Counted from the stretch's first letter, positions 26,980 to 35,690 are shown. The stretch is 64,000 nucleotides of DNA from Hyphomicrobium sp. (GCA_030148425.1 JASBTM010000006.1:88139-152138); one strand, 5' to 3'. Made by a program: numbers and translations. The notes: generated by a model from the sequence alone, not told the origin.

Positions 26980-27807
26980 ATGGCAAACGCAGTATTGCGC
27001 GCGGGCGGCATGGCGCTCGCTTCAGCCGTTGCGATTGCGGTGGCTTTCGCCGCCGTTCCCGCCATGGCTCAGGCGGCCGATACGAAGAAGGCTCCGGCTG
27101 CGGCAGCGCCGGCTGCAAAGACCGCCGCCGCGAAGCCCCAGAGCGCCTGGGTCAAGCTTTGCGAAAAGGCTCCTGTCGCCTCGAAGGGACCGGACGGCAA
27201 GGAAGTGAAGACGGAAAAGTCACTCTGCCTCACGCATCATGAGCGTCTCGACGGCAACACGGGCATGGTGCTCGTTTCCGCAGCCATCCGCACCGTCGAA
27301 GGCTCCGACAAAAAATCTCTGATGGTCATGGTGCCGCTCGGCATGGCGATCCCGCCGGGCATTCGCGCCGCTGTGTACACGAAAGATCAGTGGGCTGCCG
27401 CTTCGAAGGGCGACAAGATCGACGAGAAGGCGCTGAAGCCGATCGAACTTCGCTACGCGCTCTGCCATCCGGCAGGCTGTACAGCGGAAACCGAAGCGAC
27501 GCCGGAAATCCTCGACCAGATGTCGAAGGGCGGCGGCCTTATGATCCTGGCCATGAACGCTGCGGCGCAGCCGATCGGCTTCCCCGTTCCGCTTGAGGGC
27601 TATAACGAAGCCGCTGCGGGTCCTCCGGTCGACAACAAGAAGTACGCCGAGGCGCGCAGCCAGCTGATGGCGCAGATCCGCCAGCGTCAGCAGCAGATGG
27701 CCGATAAGTGGAAGGCCGACGAGATGAAGAATCTGCCGCTCGATGCTCCGGGCGCGCCGCCGACGACGCAGGCTCCGGCAACCACGGGCTCGACGAAGAA
27801 GAAGTAA
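26980..27807 (+). CDS. Invasion-associated locus B (IalB) family protein
   Basis: 275-aa exported protein: a signal peptide at residues 1-31 (cleavage near AMAQA), an Ala/Lys-rich linker, then the IalB domain (about 47-210). The domain has paired Cys contexts (WVKLCEK, SLCLTHHE, RYALCHPAGCTAE) and a MVMVPLGMAIPPG core. The C-terminus is a charged Gln/Lys-rich tail ending in KKK. IalB proteins are common in alphaproteobacteria, including free-living ones; the name comes from Bartonella and does not imply virulence. Molecular role unknown. Confidence 0.88.
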   Translation: MANAVLRAGGMALASAVAIAVAFAAVPAMAQAADTKKAPAAAAPAAKTAAAKPQSAWVKLCEKAPVASKGPDGKEVKTEKSLCLTHHERLDGNTGMVLVSAAIRTVEGSDKKSLMVMVPLGMAIPPGIRAAVYTKDQWAAASKGDKIDEKALKPIELRYALCHPAGCTAETEATPEILDQMSKGGGLMILAMNAAAQPIGFPVPLEGYNEAAAGPPVDNKKYAEARSQLMAQIRQRQQQMADKWKADEMKNLPLDAPGAPPTTQAPATTGSTKKK

Positions 27808-27836
27808 GGCCCGAAGCCGCTTTCGAACATTTTAAG

Positions 27837-27865
27837 CCGTCCCGGAGAGATCCGGGGCGGTTTTT
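27837..27865 (+). terminator. Intrinsic terminator of the IalB gene
   Basis: Stem CCGTCCCGG/CCGGGGCGG (one G-T pair), loop AGAGAT, then TTTTTG. Located 30 nt after the stop. Confidence 0.8.
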
Positions 27866-27917
27866 GTTTGGGTTTTGATCGGGGCCAGAAGAGGGCGGCA
27901 AGTCCATCGGCATAAAG

Positions 27918-28047
27918 CCGAGGATGACATGGGGGCGAGCTAATCGCCTCCCATGCACGTCATCCCGCGTAGGCGGGGATCCATCCAAGCAGACGGACAC
28001 CGGAAATCTTCGGGCCTGGACAGATCCCGGCCTGCGCCGGGATGACG
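27918..28047. repeat. GTCAT-terminated palindromic repeats
   Basis: A 90-nt unit at 27958-28047 starts CGTCATCCCGC and ends CGGGATGACG, with internal hairpins (CCCGC/GCGGG and ATCCCGGC/GCCGGGAT). A solo half-unit (AAAGCCGAGGATGAC) precedes it at 27918-27932. Same family as 23209 and 42370. Confidence 0.72.
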
Positions 28048-28066
28048 GTGAGGTAAGAGCCTATCG

Positions 28067-28399
28067 TCAGTTAGCTGTGTCGGGGCGGAGCTTGTAGCCG
28101 CCGTTGCCGTCGCTGATGAAATCTTCCTCGATGTCGGGATGGCGGAGCGGCTGCTGCGTCTCGTCGAGCAGCAGGTTCTGTTCCGACACGTATGCGAGAT
28201 ACGTCGTCTCCGCGTTCTCGGCGTAGAGGTGATAGAAGGGCTGATCCTTCCGTGGACGCACGTCCTCGGGGATCGACAGCCACCATTCCTCGGTGTTCGC
28301 AAACTCCGGATCGATATCGAAGATCAATCCGCGAAACGGATAGAGCCGGTGGCGGACGACTTGGCCGATCGAAAATTTCGCGTGCTTGATATCGCTCAT
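28067..28399 (-). CDS. hspQ: Heat shock protein HspQ
   Basis: 110-aa HspQ/YccV-like protein (hemimethylated-DNA-binding domain family). In enterobacteria HspQ is a Lon substrate and specificity factor. The core FSIGQVVRHRLYPFRGLIFD and the QPFYHLYAENAE segment are diagnostic. The C-terminal tail (after about residue 90) is variable. Lies downstream of the CoA-ester lyase gene on the same strand. Confidence 0.9.
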   Translation of the reverse strand: MSDIKHAKFSIGQVVRHRLYPFRGLIFDIDPEFANTEEWWLSIPEDVRPRKDQPFYHLYAENAETTYLAYVSEQNLLLDETQQPLRHPDIEEDFISDGNGGYKLRPDTAN

Positions 28400-28450
28400 G
28401 ACAGGAATGTGTGCTGGCGGAACCCGAGGCGCAAGTCTAACGCGATGCGC

Positions 28451-29512
28451 TCAAAGATCGCCATAAAGGGCCGCGCGCTCAGCGTCTTTCGACGCCACGA
28501 TCTTGGCGAGGTCGACGATGACTTTCGCCTGCTTCCACGTCGCGTCGTCCTGCATTTTGCCGTCGAGCATGACGGCGCCCGTGCCGTCGGGCATGGCATC
28601 GAGGATGCGCTTCGCGAATTTCACTTCCGCCGGATCGGGTGAGAAGACGCGCTTCGCGATCTCAATCTGGGTCGGGTGCAGCGACCATGCGCCGAGGCAG
28701 CCTTGCAGGAACGCATTCCGGAACTGCGCCTCGCAGGCCGCGAGATCCGAGAAATCGCCGAACGGACCGTAGAAGGGCTTTAGGCCATAGGCGAGACATG
28801 CGTCGACCATCTTGCCGACCGTATAGTGCCACAGATCCTGCTGGTAGAAGGCGCGGGGAGCGGCGGGGTTATCCTTCTGTGCGTCGGCCAGAACGCCGTA
28901 GTCGGGGTGACCGCCGCCGACGCGGGTCGTCTTCATGCCGCGAGACGCCGCGAGGTCGGCCGGTCCGAGGCTCATGCCGTGCATGCGCGGCGAAGCGGCC
29001 GCGATGGCTTCGACGTTGTTGACGCCTTCAGCGGTTTCGAGAATGGCGTGGATCAGGATCGGCTTCTTGACGCCGTGCTTGGCTTCAAGCTGCGCGAGCA
29101 GCTGGTCGAGATAGTGGATGTCCCACGGCCCTTCAACCTTTGGCAGCATGATGACGTCAAGCTTGTCGCCGACGTTCGCGACGATCTCGGTGATGTCGTC
29201 GAGCACCCACGGCGAATTCAGGCAGTTGATGCGGGTCCAGACGCCCGTCGAACCGAAGTCGTTGTCGCGCACCATCTGGATGAAGCCTTTGCGGGCGTTC
29301 TCCTTCTGGTCGAGCGGGACGGCGTCTTCGAGGTTGCCGAGCACGACGTCGACCTGGGACGCCAGCTCCTTGATCTTGGAGCGGATCTTCTCGTTATGGG
29401 GCGGCACGAAGTGGATCATGCGCTCGAGATTGACGGGAAGAGCCCGGAACGGTTCCGGCGCGCCGATGGCGAGTGGCGAAAAGTGCTTGGCGGGCGTGCG
29501 CGTCGAGGCCAT
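28451..29512 (-). CDS. HpcH/HpaI-CitE family CoA-ester lyase, malyl-CoA lyase type
   Basis: 353-aa member of the CitE-like lyase superfamily, which reversibly cleaves malyl-CoA or beta-methylmalyl-CoA to glyoxylate plus an acyl-CoA. The Mg-binding Glu/Asp pair is visible in [11 protein letters not shown] (about residues 58-67) and in the [14 protein letters not shown] segment, followed by [14 protein letters not shown]. The order and GPFGDFSDL segment resemble Mcl1-type enzymes. In methylotrophs such enzymes serve the serine or ethylmalonyl-CoA pathway; citrate-lyase-like paralogues are an alternative. No pathway genes are adjacent. Confidence 0.83.
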   Translation of the reverse strand: MASTRTPAKHFSPLAIGAPEPFRALPVNLERMIHFVPPHNEKIRSKIKELASQVDVVLGNLEDAVPLDQKENARKGFIQMVRDNDFGSTGVWTRINCLNSPWVLDDITEIVANVGDKLDVIMLPKVEGPWDIHYLDQLLAQLEAKHGVKKPILIHAILETAEGVNNVEAIAAASPRMHGMSLGPADLAASRGMKTTRVGGGHPDYGVLADAQKDNPAAPRAFYQQDLWHYTVGKMVDACLAYGLKPFYGPFGDFSDLAACEAQFRNAFLQGCLGAWSLHPTQIEIAKRVFSPDPAEVKFAKRILDAMPDGTGAVMLDGKMQDDATWKQAKVIVDLAKIVASKDAERAALYGDL

Positions 29513-29679
29513 CGGCTTCTATCCTGCTTGAAAGTCTGGAAGATCACGCACCTTTAAGGGACGTATGGCAGGTGTCAACAGGGCCGCTGTCGGGCCCCGA
29601 GGTGCCAATTTCGGAAACGTTAAGCGCGCATACGGGCTCAAGGATTCAGGTGTTAAAAGCCTGATCTACCCCTGCGGGA

Positions 29680-29766
29680 CACCTTCCCCCCCATGCGAGA
29701 AGGAAGTTGCTTTCTTTCCTCTCCCGAAACGGGAGAGGATGCCCGGAGGGCAGGTGAGGGACTTGA
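29680..29766. repeat. CTCTCCC-type inverted repeat pair, left of DUF559 gene
   Basis: A partial inverted copy at 29680-29706 (CACCTTCCCC, then GAGAAGGAAG) is followed by a full copy at 29715-29766. The full copy holds the hairpin CCTCTCCC/GGGAGAGG, then GCCCGGAGGGC, and ends GTGAGGGACTTGA. The full copy matches 33818-33870 with only a few differences. Confidence 0.8.
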
Positions 29767-29787
29767 TGATGCGAGATCTCTAAGTCG

Positions 29788-30138
29788 ATGACCGATCCGT
29801 TGATCAAAACGGTACGTGCCCTTCGCCGCCGCCAGACCGAAGATGAGCGCAAACTCTGGGCACGCCTGCGCGATCGCCGGCTGAACGGTTTGAAATTTCG
29901 GCGTCAGGCTCCTTGCGGACCCTACGTCGCCGATTTTCTCTGTGAAGCCGCACGTTTGATCATCGAGCTGGACGGTTCGCAGCATGGCGAGCCTGCCTAC
30001 GCCGGCGGGGACAGCGAGCGAACGCAACGTCTCAGCGAACTTGGCTACCGCGTGTTGCGCGTCTGGAATATCGATCTTCAAACCAACCCGCAAGGTGTTC
30101 TCGATCAGATTGTTGCTGCCGCCGAGTTTGAGCATTGA
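29788..30138 (+). CDS. DUF559 (Vsr-like endonuclease fold) protein
   Basis: 116-aa DUF559 protein of the PD-(D/E)XK superfamily, related to very-short-patch-repair endonucleases. Motifs are LRRRQTEDERKLWARLRDRR at the N-terminus, FRRQAPCGPYVADFLC (with the catalytic Asp), and LIIELDGSQHGE (ELDG with the second acidic residue). A GYRVLRVWN strand lies near the end. There is no partner methylase. Inverted copies of one repeat lie 21 nt before the start and 9 nt after the stop, which suggests a repeat-associated mobile unit. Confidence 0.9.
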   Translation: MTDPLIKTVRALRRRQTEDERKLWARLRDRRLNGLKFRRQAPCGPYVADFLCEAARLIIELDGSQHGEPAYAGGDSERTQRLSELGYRVLRVWNIDLQTNPQGVLDQIVAAAEFEH

Positions 30139-30147
30139 GCACACAAG

Positions 30148-30195
30148 CCCCTCATCCGGCCTCCGGCCACCTTCTCCCCAAGGGAGAAGGAAGTA
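30148..30195. repeat. CTCTCCC-type repeat, inverted copy right of DUF559 gene
   Basis: CCCCTCATCCGGCC, a GGCC-containing inverted arm, then CTTCTCCCC/GGGAGAAG. Its reverse complement aligns along its whole length with the copy at 29715-29766, so the gene lies between inverted copies. Confidence 0.78.
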
Positions 30196-30609
30196 TGGCC
30201 GAACGACTTCAATCGCCGCGTGCGTGGGCACCGGCGTTTCGAAAGACGGATACGGAGCGCGCCGGCACCAGGTGCCGTTCGATCCTAAGAAAGAAACAGC
30301 GCCTTAGCGCGCTCCGCAGCTGGCGTTCTGATCGACCGGTCCGGCATGGGAGGTGCCTTACTCCTCCGGCGGTGGGTTCCGCGTGCGCATTGATCGCCGG
30401 GCGGTTCGCTCCGCTTGGGCCTCGGGCCGTTACCCCCTTGCGCGCCAAACGTTCGACCAGCCACTCACCCCCAATCTTTAAACGGTCTCGAGACTGTCCG
30501 TCGTATCTTCGAGGCGAGGTGAAACGAGTATGCGGCCGGCCGCAGAAGCGGGGATAAGTTTTTTTTAGCGAAGTCCGGCGCGCTTCCGATTGGTTCGCTA
30601 AGCCCCCCG
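30196..30609. other. Non-coding region with no assigned function
   Basis: About 410 nt between the repeat and the GNAT gene. Neither strand has a plausible protein. A hairpin AGCGAA/TTCGCT (about 30568-30600) follows an eight-T run at 30559-30566 and lacks a T-tract on its 3' side in either direction, so it is not a terminator. An unidentified small RNA or a gene remnant is possible. Confidence 0.35.
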
Positions 30610-31044
30610 TCATAGGAACTTCTCCAGCTGGACTTGATCGCGGACCGCCAGCTCATAGCCCTTCTCACGTGAGAAGAAATCGCGCACCACGTTGAACAGC
30701 CGAAACCCGCAGCTCTCATAAAAAGCGATGTTGTCTGCTTCCCAGGATCCAGTGCAGACGATCAGTCGACGAACGGAGTTTCGCGCACAATCGTTCGCCG
30801 CCGCCTGGATCAGCGCGGTTCCAATTCCTTGGCGTTGATTGTCGGGATCAACGGCAAGGCTGACAATCTCCGCATCCTCCTTTTCTCTCGAAATCTGAAT
30901 CATTCCGATCACGCGATCTTCCTTCCGCGCGACCAGGATATGTCCAATTTCGAAATAGCTGCGGATGTGAAGTTCCGATTCATCAGCCAGCCGAAAGAAT
31001 GGGAGTAAGGCAGATCTCGAGCCGTCATAAAGTTGAACTCGCAT
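30610..31044 (-). CDS. GNAT family N-acetyltransferase
   Basis: 144-aa GCN5-related acetyltransferase using acetyl-CoA. The pyrophosphate-binding loop is clear in VDPDNQRQGIGTALIQAA (Q/RxxGxG/A), preceded by the IVSLAV strand and followed by AFYESCGFRLFN. Substrate cannot be predicted. Single gene; 33 nt separate it from the upstream GlcG-like gene on the same strand. Confidence 0.9.
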   Translation of the reverse strand: MRVQLYDGSRSALLPFFRLADESELHIRSYFEIGHILVARKEDRVIGMIQISREKEDAEIVSLAVDPDNQRQGIGTALIQAAANDCARNSVRRLIVCTGSWEADNIAFYESCGFRLFNVVRDFFSREKGYELAVRDQVQLEKFL

Positions 31045-31077
31045 ATCTGTCAGTGATCCTCTGTTTGCATCGGCGGC

Positions 31078-31608
31078 TTAAGGTTGCTCCGCAACGCGAT
31101 CCTTGATCTTCGCCATGCCCGCCTCTGCGCATATTTCGTCCTTATCGCCGCCTGGTGCTCCGGCGACACCGATAGCCGCAATGACTTCATCGCCATCTTT
31201 GATCGCCACCGCGCCCGGAAGCAGGAATATATTCGGCAGGGTGGCATAGGAAGACGCGAACGGGTTGGTCTTCAACGCCTCGACCCATTCGCTCAGCCTG
31301 ATGAAGTGGAAAAGCGGCGCATAGGACACCGTCGTGTAGGCCTTGCGAAAACTGGCATCCCTGGTGTGGGCGGCACTGTAATCGCCTTTCTCCTGTAACT
31401 TGATGTTACCGTCGGCATCGACAATCGATACGCTCACTGGCCAGCCCTTGCTTGCACACACCTTGATCGCCTCGTTCGCAGCCTCCACCGCAGCGACCAA
31501 ATTCAGAACGTGGCCGGACTTCTGAACTTGTGCGAGCGTTCCGCTCGCACTTTGCAGCACAAGAGGCAAACCGATCGCAGATGCGGCAGCTATTTTTTGC
31601 AAGTTCAT
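31078..31608 (-). CDS. Exported GlcG/HbpS family protein
   Basis: 176-aa DUF336 (GlcG/HbpS-like) protein with a signal peptide (MNLQKIAAASAIGLPLVL, cleavage near LAQ). The domain has VSIVDADGNIKLQEKGDYSAAHT and a C-terminal AIGVAGAPGGDKDEICAEAG, the usual family ending. Some members bind haem or cobalamin; others have no known ligand. The ATG at 31608 is chosen because it gives the signal peptide; a TTG at 31653 would overlap the stop of the upstream gene. Confidence 0.85.
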   Translation of the reverse strand: MNLQKIAAASAIGLPLVLQSASGTLAQVQKSGHVLNLVAAVEAANEAIKVCASKGWPVSVSIVDADGNIKLQEKGDYSAAHTRDASFRKAYTTVSYAPLFHFIRLSEWVEALKTNPFASSYATLPNIFLLPGAVAIKDGDEVIAAIGVAGAPGGDKDEICAEAGMAKIKDRVAEQP

Positions 31609-31649
31609 GTCGAAGAAGTTCCTGCAGCTCTTCCATTTTTTCGATATGC

Positions 31650-31928
31650 TCAATCATTCGCGTAATTCGCGCACACGGCTAAATCTTGCGATCCCGCGCA
31701 AAGGCCAACCTTCAGGCTTGGATTTCGACGGACGGCATCGCCTGTGATCTTGACGCCTTGGCTGCGCGCCCTCCGCGCCAGGTCTTCGTCTTGGCAAAAC
31801 GGCGTGGATAGTTCGCCGGTTGGCAAAACTTGAAATGTGCCGTCACAAACAATGTGTGCCTTGGCCGACGCGGGGAGAACCAGCGCGGTAGCGGCAGCCA
31901 GCATGCAGAGCCGAATTTTCTTAATCAT
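31650..31928 (-). CDS. Small exported Cys-containing protein
   Basis: 92-aa hypothetical with a signal peptide (MIKKIRLCMLAAATALVLPA, cleavage near AKA). The mature part has four Cys residues (IVCDGT, FCQDED, GLCAGS, AVCANY) that could form two disulfides. No family recognised. It lies 41 nt upstream of the GlcG-like gene and is probably cotranscribed. Confidence 0.7.
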   Translation of the reverse strand: MIKKIRLCMLAAATALVLPASAKAHIVCDGTFQVLPTGELSTPFCQDEDLARRARSQGVKITGDAVRRNPSLKVGLCAGSQDLAVCANYAND

Positions 31929-32128
31929 CGCGTCCTCTCGAGCTTGTGTTGTCGAGAGTGGAGACTCGAGGGCCGCGAATTTTATTCCCTGTCAGCGAAT
32001 TTAATGCTCCGGCGCATTCTCGTGCTTGCGCTTGAAATCACCCCAGTTCGAGCCGACAACTGCGACCACGGAACGGAAGAGCGGTGCCACGCGCGCGGTC
32101 CGCTCCGGCATTTGGAAAAGGCGCATCG

Positions 32129-33754
32129 ATGATCGAGGTGACAAACCAGCCGCCGCCGCTTGAGAACTACAATCTGTTTTCGAGCGACACCGTATTAAAG
32201 CAGGCGCTTGAACGGGAGAACGCTGGCTGGGCTGCAGCGGACGTACGTCTTCTCGGCGAGAGGCTTGGGTCGGCGGAAATGATCGCAGCCGGAGCGGATG
32301 CCAATCGCCACGTGCCGGTCTTAAAGACTTATGACCGCTACGGCCACCGCAGCGACGAAGTGGAGTTTCACGCCAGCTGGCACACGCTGCTCGAGCTTGC
32401 GTTGAAGTCAGGGCTTCACACTGCGCCCTGGGTCGATCCGCGTCCCGGAGCGCATGTGGCGCGTGCCGCAGGTTGCTACATGCTCGCCCAGATCGAGAGC
32501 GGAGTTTATTGCCCCGTCTCGATGACATACGCATCGGTCGCGACGCTGAAGCATGCGCCCGCGATTGCCGAGGAATGGCTGCCGCGGATTTATTCCCGCG
32601 TCTACGATCGCAGCTTTCGACCCGTTGCGCGCAAGGCATCGGCGTTGATCGGCATGGCGATGACCGAGAACCAAGGCGGTTCGGATTTGCGTTCGAACGT
32701 CACGCACGCGGAATTCTATCGCGGCATCGGTGAAAGGCGCTTCTACAAGCTGACGGGCCACAAGTGGTTCATGTCGGCGCCGATGTGCGATGCGTTCCTG
32801 GTGTTGGCGCAAACATCCGCAGGACCGACATGCTTTCTCGTGCCGCGCTGGACGCCCGAGGGCGAGCCAAACGCGATCCACATTCGCCGCCTGAAAGACA
32901 AGCTCGGCAATCGATCCAATGCATCGAGCGAAGTGGAGTTCGATGGCGCGCACGGCGAGCTGATCGGCGAAGAGGGGCGGGGCATACCGACGATCATCGA
33001 AATGGGAAATTATACGCGCCTCGATTGCGCCATCGGTTCGTCGGGTCTGATGCGGCAGGGGCTGGCGCAGGCGATCCATCATGCGCGCCACCGCCGTGCG
33101 TTTCAGAAGTTTCTTGTCGATCAGCCTTTGATGGCGAATGTGCTTTCCGATCTCGCCATCGAGTCCGAGGCGGCGACTGTGCTGACGATGCGCCTAGCCC
33201 GCGCGTATGACGAAAGCGACGAAGTCTCCCTCGCGTTCCGGCGCGTCGTGACGCCTGCCGCCAAGTTCTGGATCTGCAAGCGGGCTTCGATGTTCGCGGC
33301 GGAGGCGATGGAAGTGTTAGGCGGCAACGGCTACGTGGAAGAGTTCAACCTCGCGCGGATCTATCGCGAAGCGCCGGTCAACTCGATTTGGGAAGGCTCG
33401 GGCAACATCATGTGTCTGGACGTGTTGCGCGCCCTCGCGCGTTCACGGATGGCGATGGAGATGATCATTGCGGAAGTGCAGGAGCCCGCGAAAGAGGATA
33501 GCAGGCTCGGCGCGTTCGTCTCGAAATTGCAGGAGAGCGCAGCGCGTCTCGATGAATCGCAAGCGCGGGTATTTACTCGCAACCTCGTGCTCGCATTGCA
33601 AGCGGCGCTCCTCATTCAACATGCGCCACACCAGATTTCGGATACCTTCTGCGCCACGCGTCTTTCAGGCGATGTGGAGGGTGTTTTCGGGCTGCTGCCA
33701 CCGAACACGGATACCCGCGCCATCATCGCGCGCGCCGCGCCGTCATCGGATTGA
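32129..33754 (+). CDS. Acyl-CoA dehydrogenase, AidB type
   Basis: 541-aa AidB-like flavoprotein. The N-terminal domain contains the LKTYDRYGHRSDEVEFHASWH segment. A FAD-binding middle part (GMAMTENQGGSDLRSN) and a C-terminal RIYREAPVNSIWEGSGN, typical of AidB, follow. E. coli AidB binds DNA and is induced by alkylation, whereas other members are ordinary acyl-CoA dehydrogenases. The ATG at 32129 has AAAGG upstream. No alkA or ada neighbour is present, so involvement in alkylation resistance is only inferred. Confidence 0.88.
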   Translation: MIEVTNQPPPLENYNLFSSDTVLKQALERENAGWAAADVRLLGERLGSAEMIAAGADANRHVPVLKTYDRYGHRSDEVEFHASWHTLLELALKSGLHTAPWVDPRPGAHVARAAGCYMLAQIESGVYCPVSMTYASVATLKHAPAIAEEWLPRIYSRVYDRSFRPVARKASALIGMAMTENQGGSDLRSNVTHAEFYRGIGERRFYKLTGHKWFMSAPMCDAFLVLAQTSAGPTCFLVPRWTPEGEPNAIHIRRLKDKLGNRSNASSEVEFDGAHGELIGEEGRGIPTIIEMGNYTRLDCAIGSSGLMRQGLAQAIHHARHRRAFQKFLVDQPLMANVLSDLAIESEAATVLTMRLARAYDESDEVSLAFRRVVTPAAKFWICKRASMFAAEAMEVLGGNGYVEEFNLARIYREAPVNSIWEGSGNIMCLDVLRALARSRMAMEMIIAEVQEPAKEDSRLGAFVSKLQESAARLDESQARVFTRNLVLALQAALLIQHAPHQISDTFCATRLSGDVEGVFGLLPPNTDTRAIIARAAPSSD

Positions 33755-33817
33755 AATCAGTCGCGGGACTTTTTGCTTGGCTGCGGTGACGTGCAGTCCG
33801 TGCCCTTGGCAAAAAAA

Positions 33818-33940
33818 TTTCCTCTCCCGGAAACGGGAGAGGATGCCCGAAAGGCAGGTGAGGGACTTGAAAGGAGTGGGTAGTAAGTAGCTTCGTCCAC
33901 GAAGTCCCATCATCCGGCCTCTCCCCAAGGGAGAAGGAAG
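33818..33940. repeat. Gene-less CTCTCCC-type inverted repeat pair
   Basis: A full forward copy at 33818-33870 and an inverted copy at 33906-33940, separated by 35 nt, form an element like the one around the DUF559 gene but without the gene. It lies between the convergent AidB-like and YidB-like genes. Confidence 0.8.
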
Positions 33941-33994
33941 CAAGCCGCACACACGTATCGCGCGGCTCTCTCCGCCGTCCTCACCGAACCCTTA

Positions 33995-34381
33995 TCAACC
34001 CTTCGGGTCTGGCGTCGCCGAAGCGTTCGCGGAAGCCTCAGGGTTGGCTGCCGGACCGGCAGCGTTCGCAATTTCCGGAAGCTTCTCGGCGAGTGCGGCG
34101 AGGATCGCGTCGACGGGAATGCCGAGGGACTTCGCGATCTGCTGTACGTGCTCGTCGCCCAGCGCCGTTTTGATCTGGTCCGGCGTGATCGGCAGGTTGC
34201 CCTTGTTCTTATCGAACCACGATTGAACCTGGTCTCCGAAGCCCGCGCCCTGCAGCTTCGTAAGAATGGTCTGCAGGCCTTCATTGCCGAGAATGCCTTT
34301 GAGGACGTCCGGCAGCGCGGCCTGCTCCGCTTGGCCAACGAGGTTTCCTACAACTCCCTTTAGCGCGTCGCTCCACGTCAT
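33995..34381 (-). CDS. YidB-like DUF937 protein
   Basis: 128-aa DUF937 protein: an N-terminal amphipathic region (GVVGNLVGQAEQAALPDVLKG), the central GFGDQVQSWFDKNKGNLPIT signature, and the ALGDEHVQQIAKSLGI helix. The C-terminal tail is Ala/Pro-rich and disordered. Function unknown in the family. The ATG at 34381 has AAAGGG at good spacing; an in-frame TTG lies five codons upstream. Confidence 0.86.
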   Translation of the reverse strand: MTWSDALKGVVGNLVGQAEQAALPDVLKGILGNEGLQTILTKLQGAGFGDQVQSWFDKNKGNLPITPDQIKTALGDEHVQQIAKSLGIPVDAILAALAEKLPEIANAAGPAANPEASANASATPDPKG

Positions 34382-34646
34382 CGTCTGCCCTTTCAATTGG
34401 CCACGGCGTTGCTGTTAAGGTGGCGTCGAGAGAGATGCCGCTGGGTGTCGTCTCGACGTAGCGAACTTGGATTGTAATCCGTGAGTGCCGACTTCGAGCA
34501 TGCACGTTTGATGCTATGCTTGAGAGACAATGCAGTAAATGCTCGAAGCGAGAACGAACTCTTAACAAATGGCCTAAGCCTATGGGTTAGCCATGTAATT
34601 GCTGCGCCGCCACAGGATGATCAAAGTTCGTCGTTAACTTCGCCTC

Positions 34647-35660
34647 ATGATCGTCAAAGCTCGCAAATTCGATTCTGGCCTTCGCAGCCTGCGCCTGGGT
34701 TTCGTTGGCCTCTCCGCCCTTGTTGCCGTCACCATGCCGGCGCTCGCCGACGACGACTGTGTCGATGTGCCGTCGGCTTCCGCCATTGCGGATTTCCAGC
34801 CGTGCTCCGCGGAAACGCAACTCGATCTCAACGCCGCGATCCTGGAGCAGAATATGCCCGCGCAAACCGCACCGTCGTCGGATGCGGTGCCGTGGATCGC
34901 AACAAATCCGCAGGATTTGCCCGCGAAATTCAACTCGAGCGATAGCGGCGTTTCAGTACGTACCAGCCTCGGCACGGTGCGGGACTACAATGCGCGTACG
35001 GCGTCGCCCGCAATCCAGCAACCGGAGTTCGGTGCACCCCCGACGACCAACTTCGATATGCCGAAGGCGCCCGTCGCGCCGAAGTCGAAGGTCGATGTCT
35101 GGACCAATCTCGACGTCAACGGCTACGAAGGCTCGCGCGATCAGTCGACCCGCGCGGGCGTCGGCGCGGATTACAAGTTCAGCAAGGTGACGACGGTCGG
35201 CGTCTCGATAGAACGTGGCGATGCGAGATCGGCTTCGGTGACGGGCACGGAAGAGGATCAGAAGGCTTCGGCTTATCTATCGATGCAAGCCACGCCGCTT
35301 CTGAGCTTCGATGCACGCACCGAATGGCAGGCGGGAAACAACGAGTTTGCGACGAGCACCGGAGCGGCCGAGCATGGCGCGCTCATTCTGGCTCCGAAGA
35401 TCAATCACTCGTTCAAGCTCGACAGCGGCACCACGGTTTCGCCGTATCTGACCTATCAGCGCCAATTCGATGTCTCGTCGTCTCGCAAGGATGGCACAGG
35501 CGCCGCCGCCGACGTCACGCAGTCGGCGGGAGCGGGCGTCACCTATACGAAGCAGGACGCTTATTCGCTGAGCCTTTCGGCCGACGTCGACAATTTCGGT
35601 GCGACGGAAGACACGCAAAGCGTCAGCAGCAAGTTTCAGCTGAACGTGCCGCTGAGATAA
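34647..35660 (+). CDS. Putative outer-membrane beta-barrel protein
   Basis: 337-aa exported protein with a signal peptide at residues 1-35 (cleavage near ALA-DDD). The mature N-terminus (about 36-145) is polar and Pro/Asn-rich. From about 150 on, alternating amphipathic strands (VDVWTNLDVNGYEG, YKFSKVTTVGVSIERG, TVSPYLTYQRQFD) end in FQLNVPLR, a pattern expected of a small beta-barrel. No known family is recognised and no substrate is suggested. No Shine-Dalgarno is evident. Confidence 0.65.
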   Translation: MIVKARKFDSGLRSLRLGFVGLSALVAVTMPALADDDCVDVPSASAIADFQPCSAETQLDLNAAILEQNMPAQTAPSSDAVPWIATNPQDLPAKFNSSDSGVSVRTSLGTVRDYNARTASPAIQQPEFGAPPTTNFDMPKAPVAPKSKVDVWTNLDVNGYEGSRDQSTRAGVGADYKFSKVTTVGVSIERGDARSASVTGTEEDQKASAYLSMQATPLLSFDARTEWQAGNNEFATSTGAAEHGALILAPKINHSFKLDSGTTVSPYLTYQRQFDVSSSRKDGTGAAADVTQSAGAGVTYTKQDAYSLSLSADVDNFGATEDTQSVSSKFQLNVPLR

Positions 35661-35690
35661 TCTTCGCAGTCAGGTGCACGACGGCGCGTC

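Noticed and set aside
26980..27807. IalB protein as a virulence factor
   Set aside because: The family is widespread in free-living alphaproteobacteria; the name alone does not support a host-interaction role.
29695..29770. CRISPR-like repeats near the DUF559 gene
   Set aside because: Repeats are in inverted orientation, few, and without regular spacers or cas genes.
30139..30609. tmRNA, SRP RNA or RNase P RNA
   Set aside because: Both strands were read for the conserved core motifs of these RNAs and none was found.
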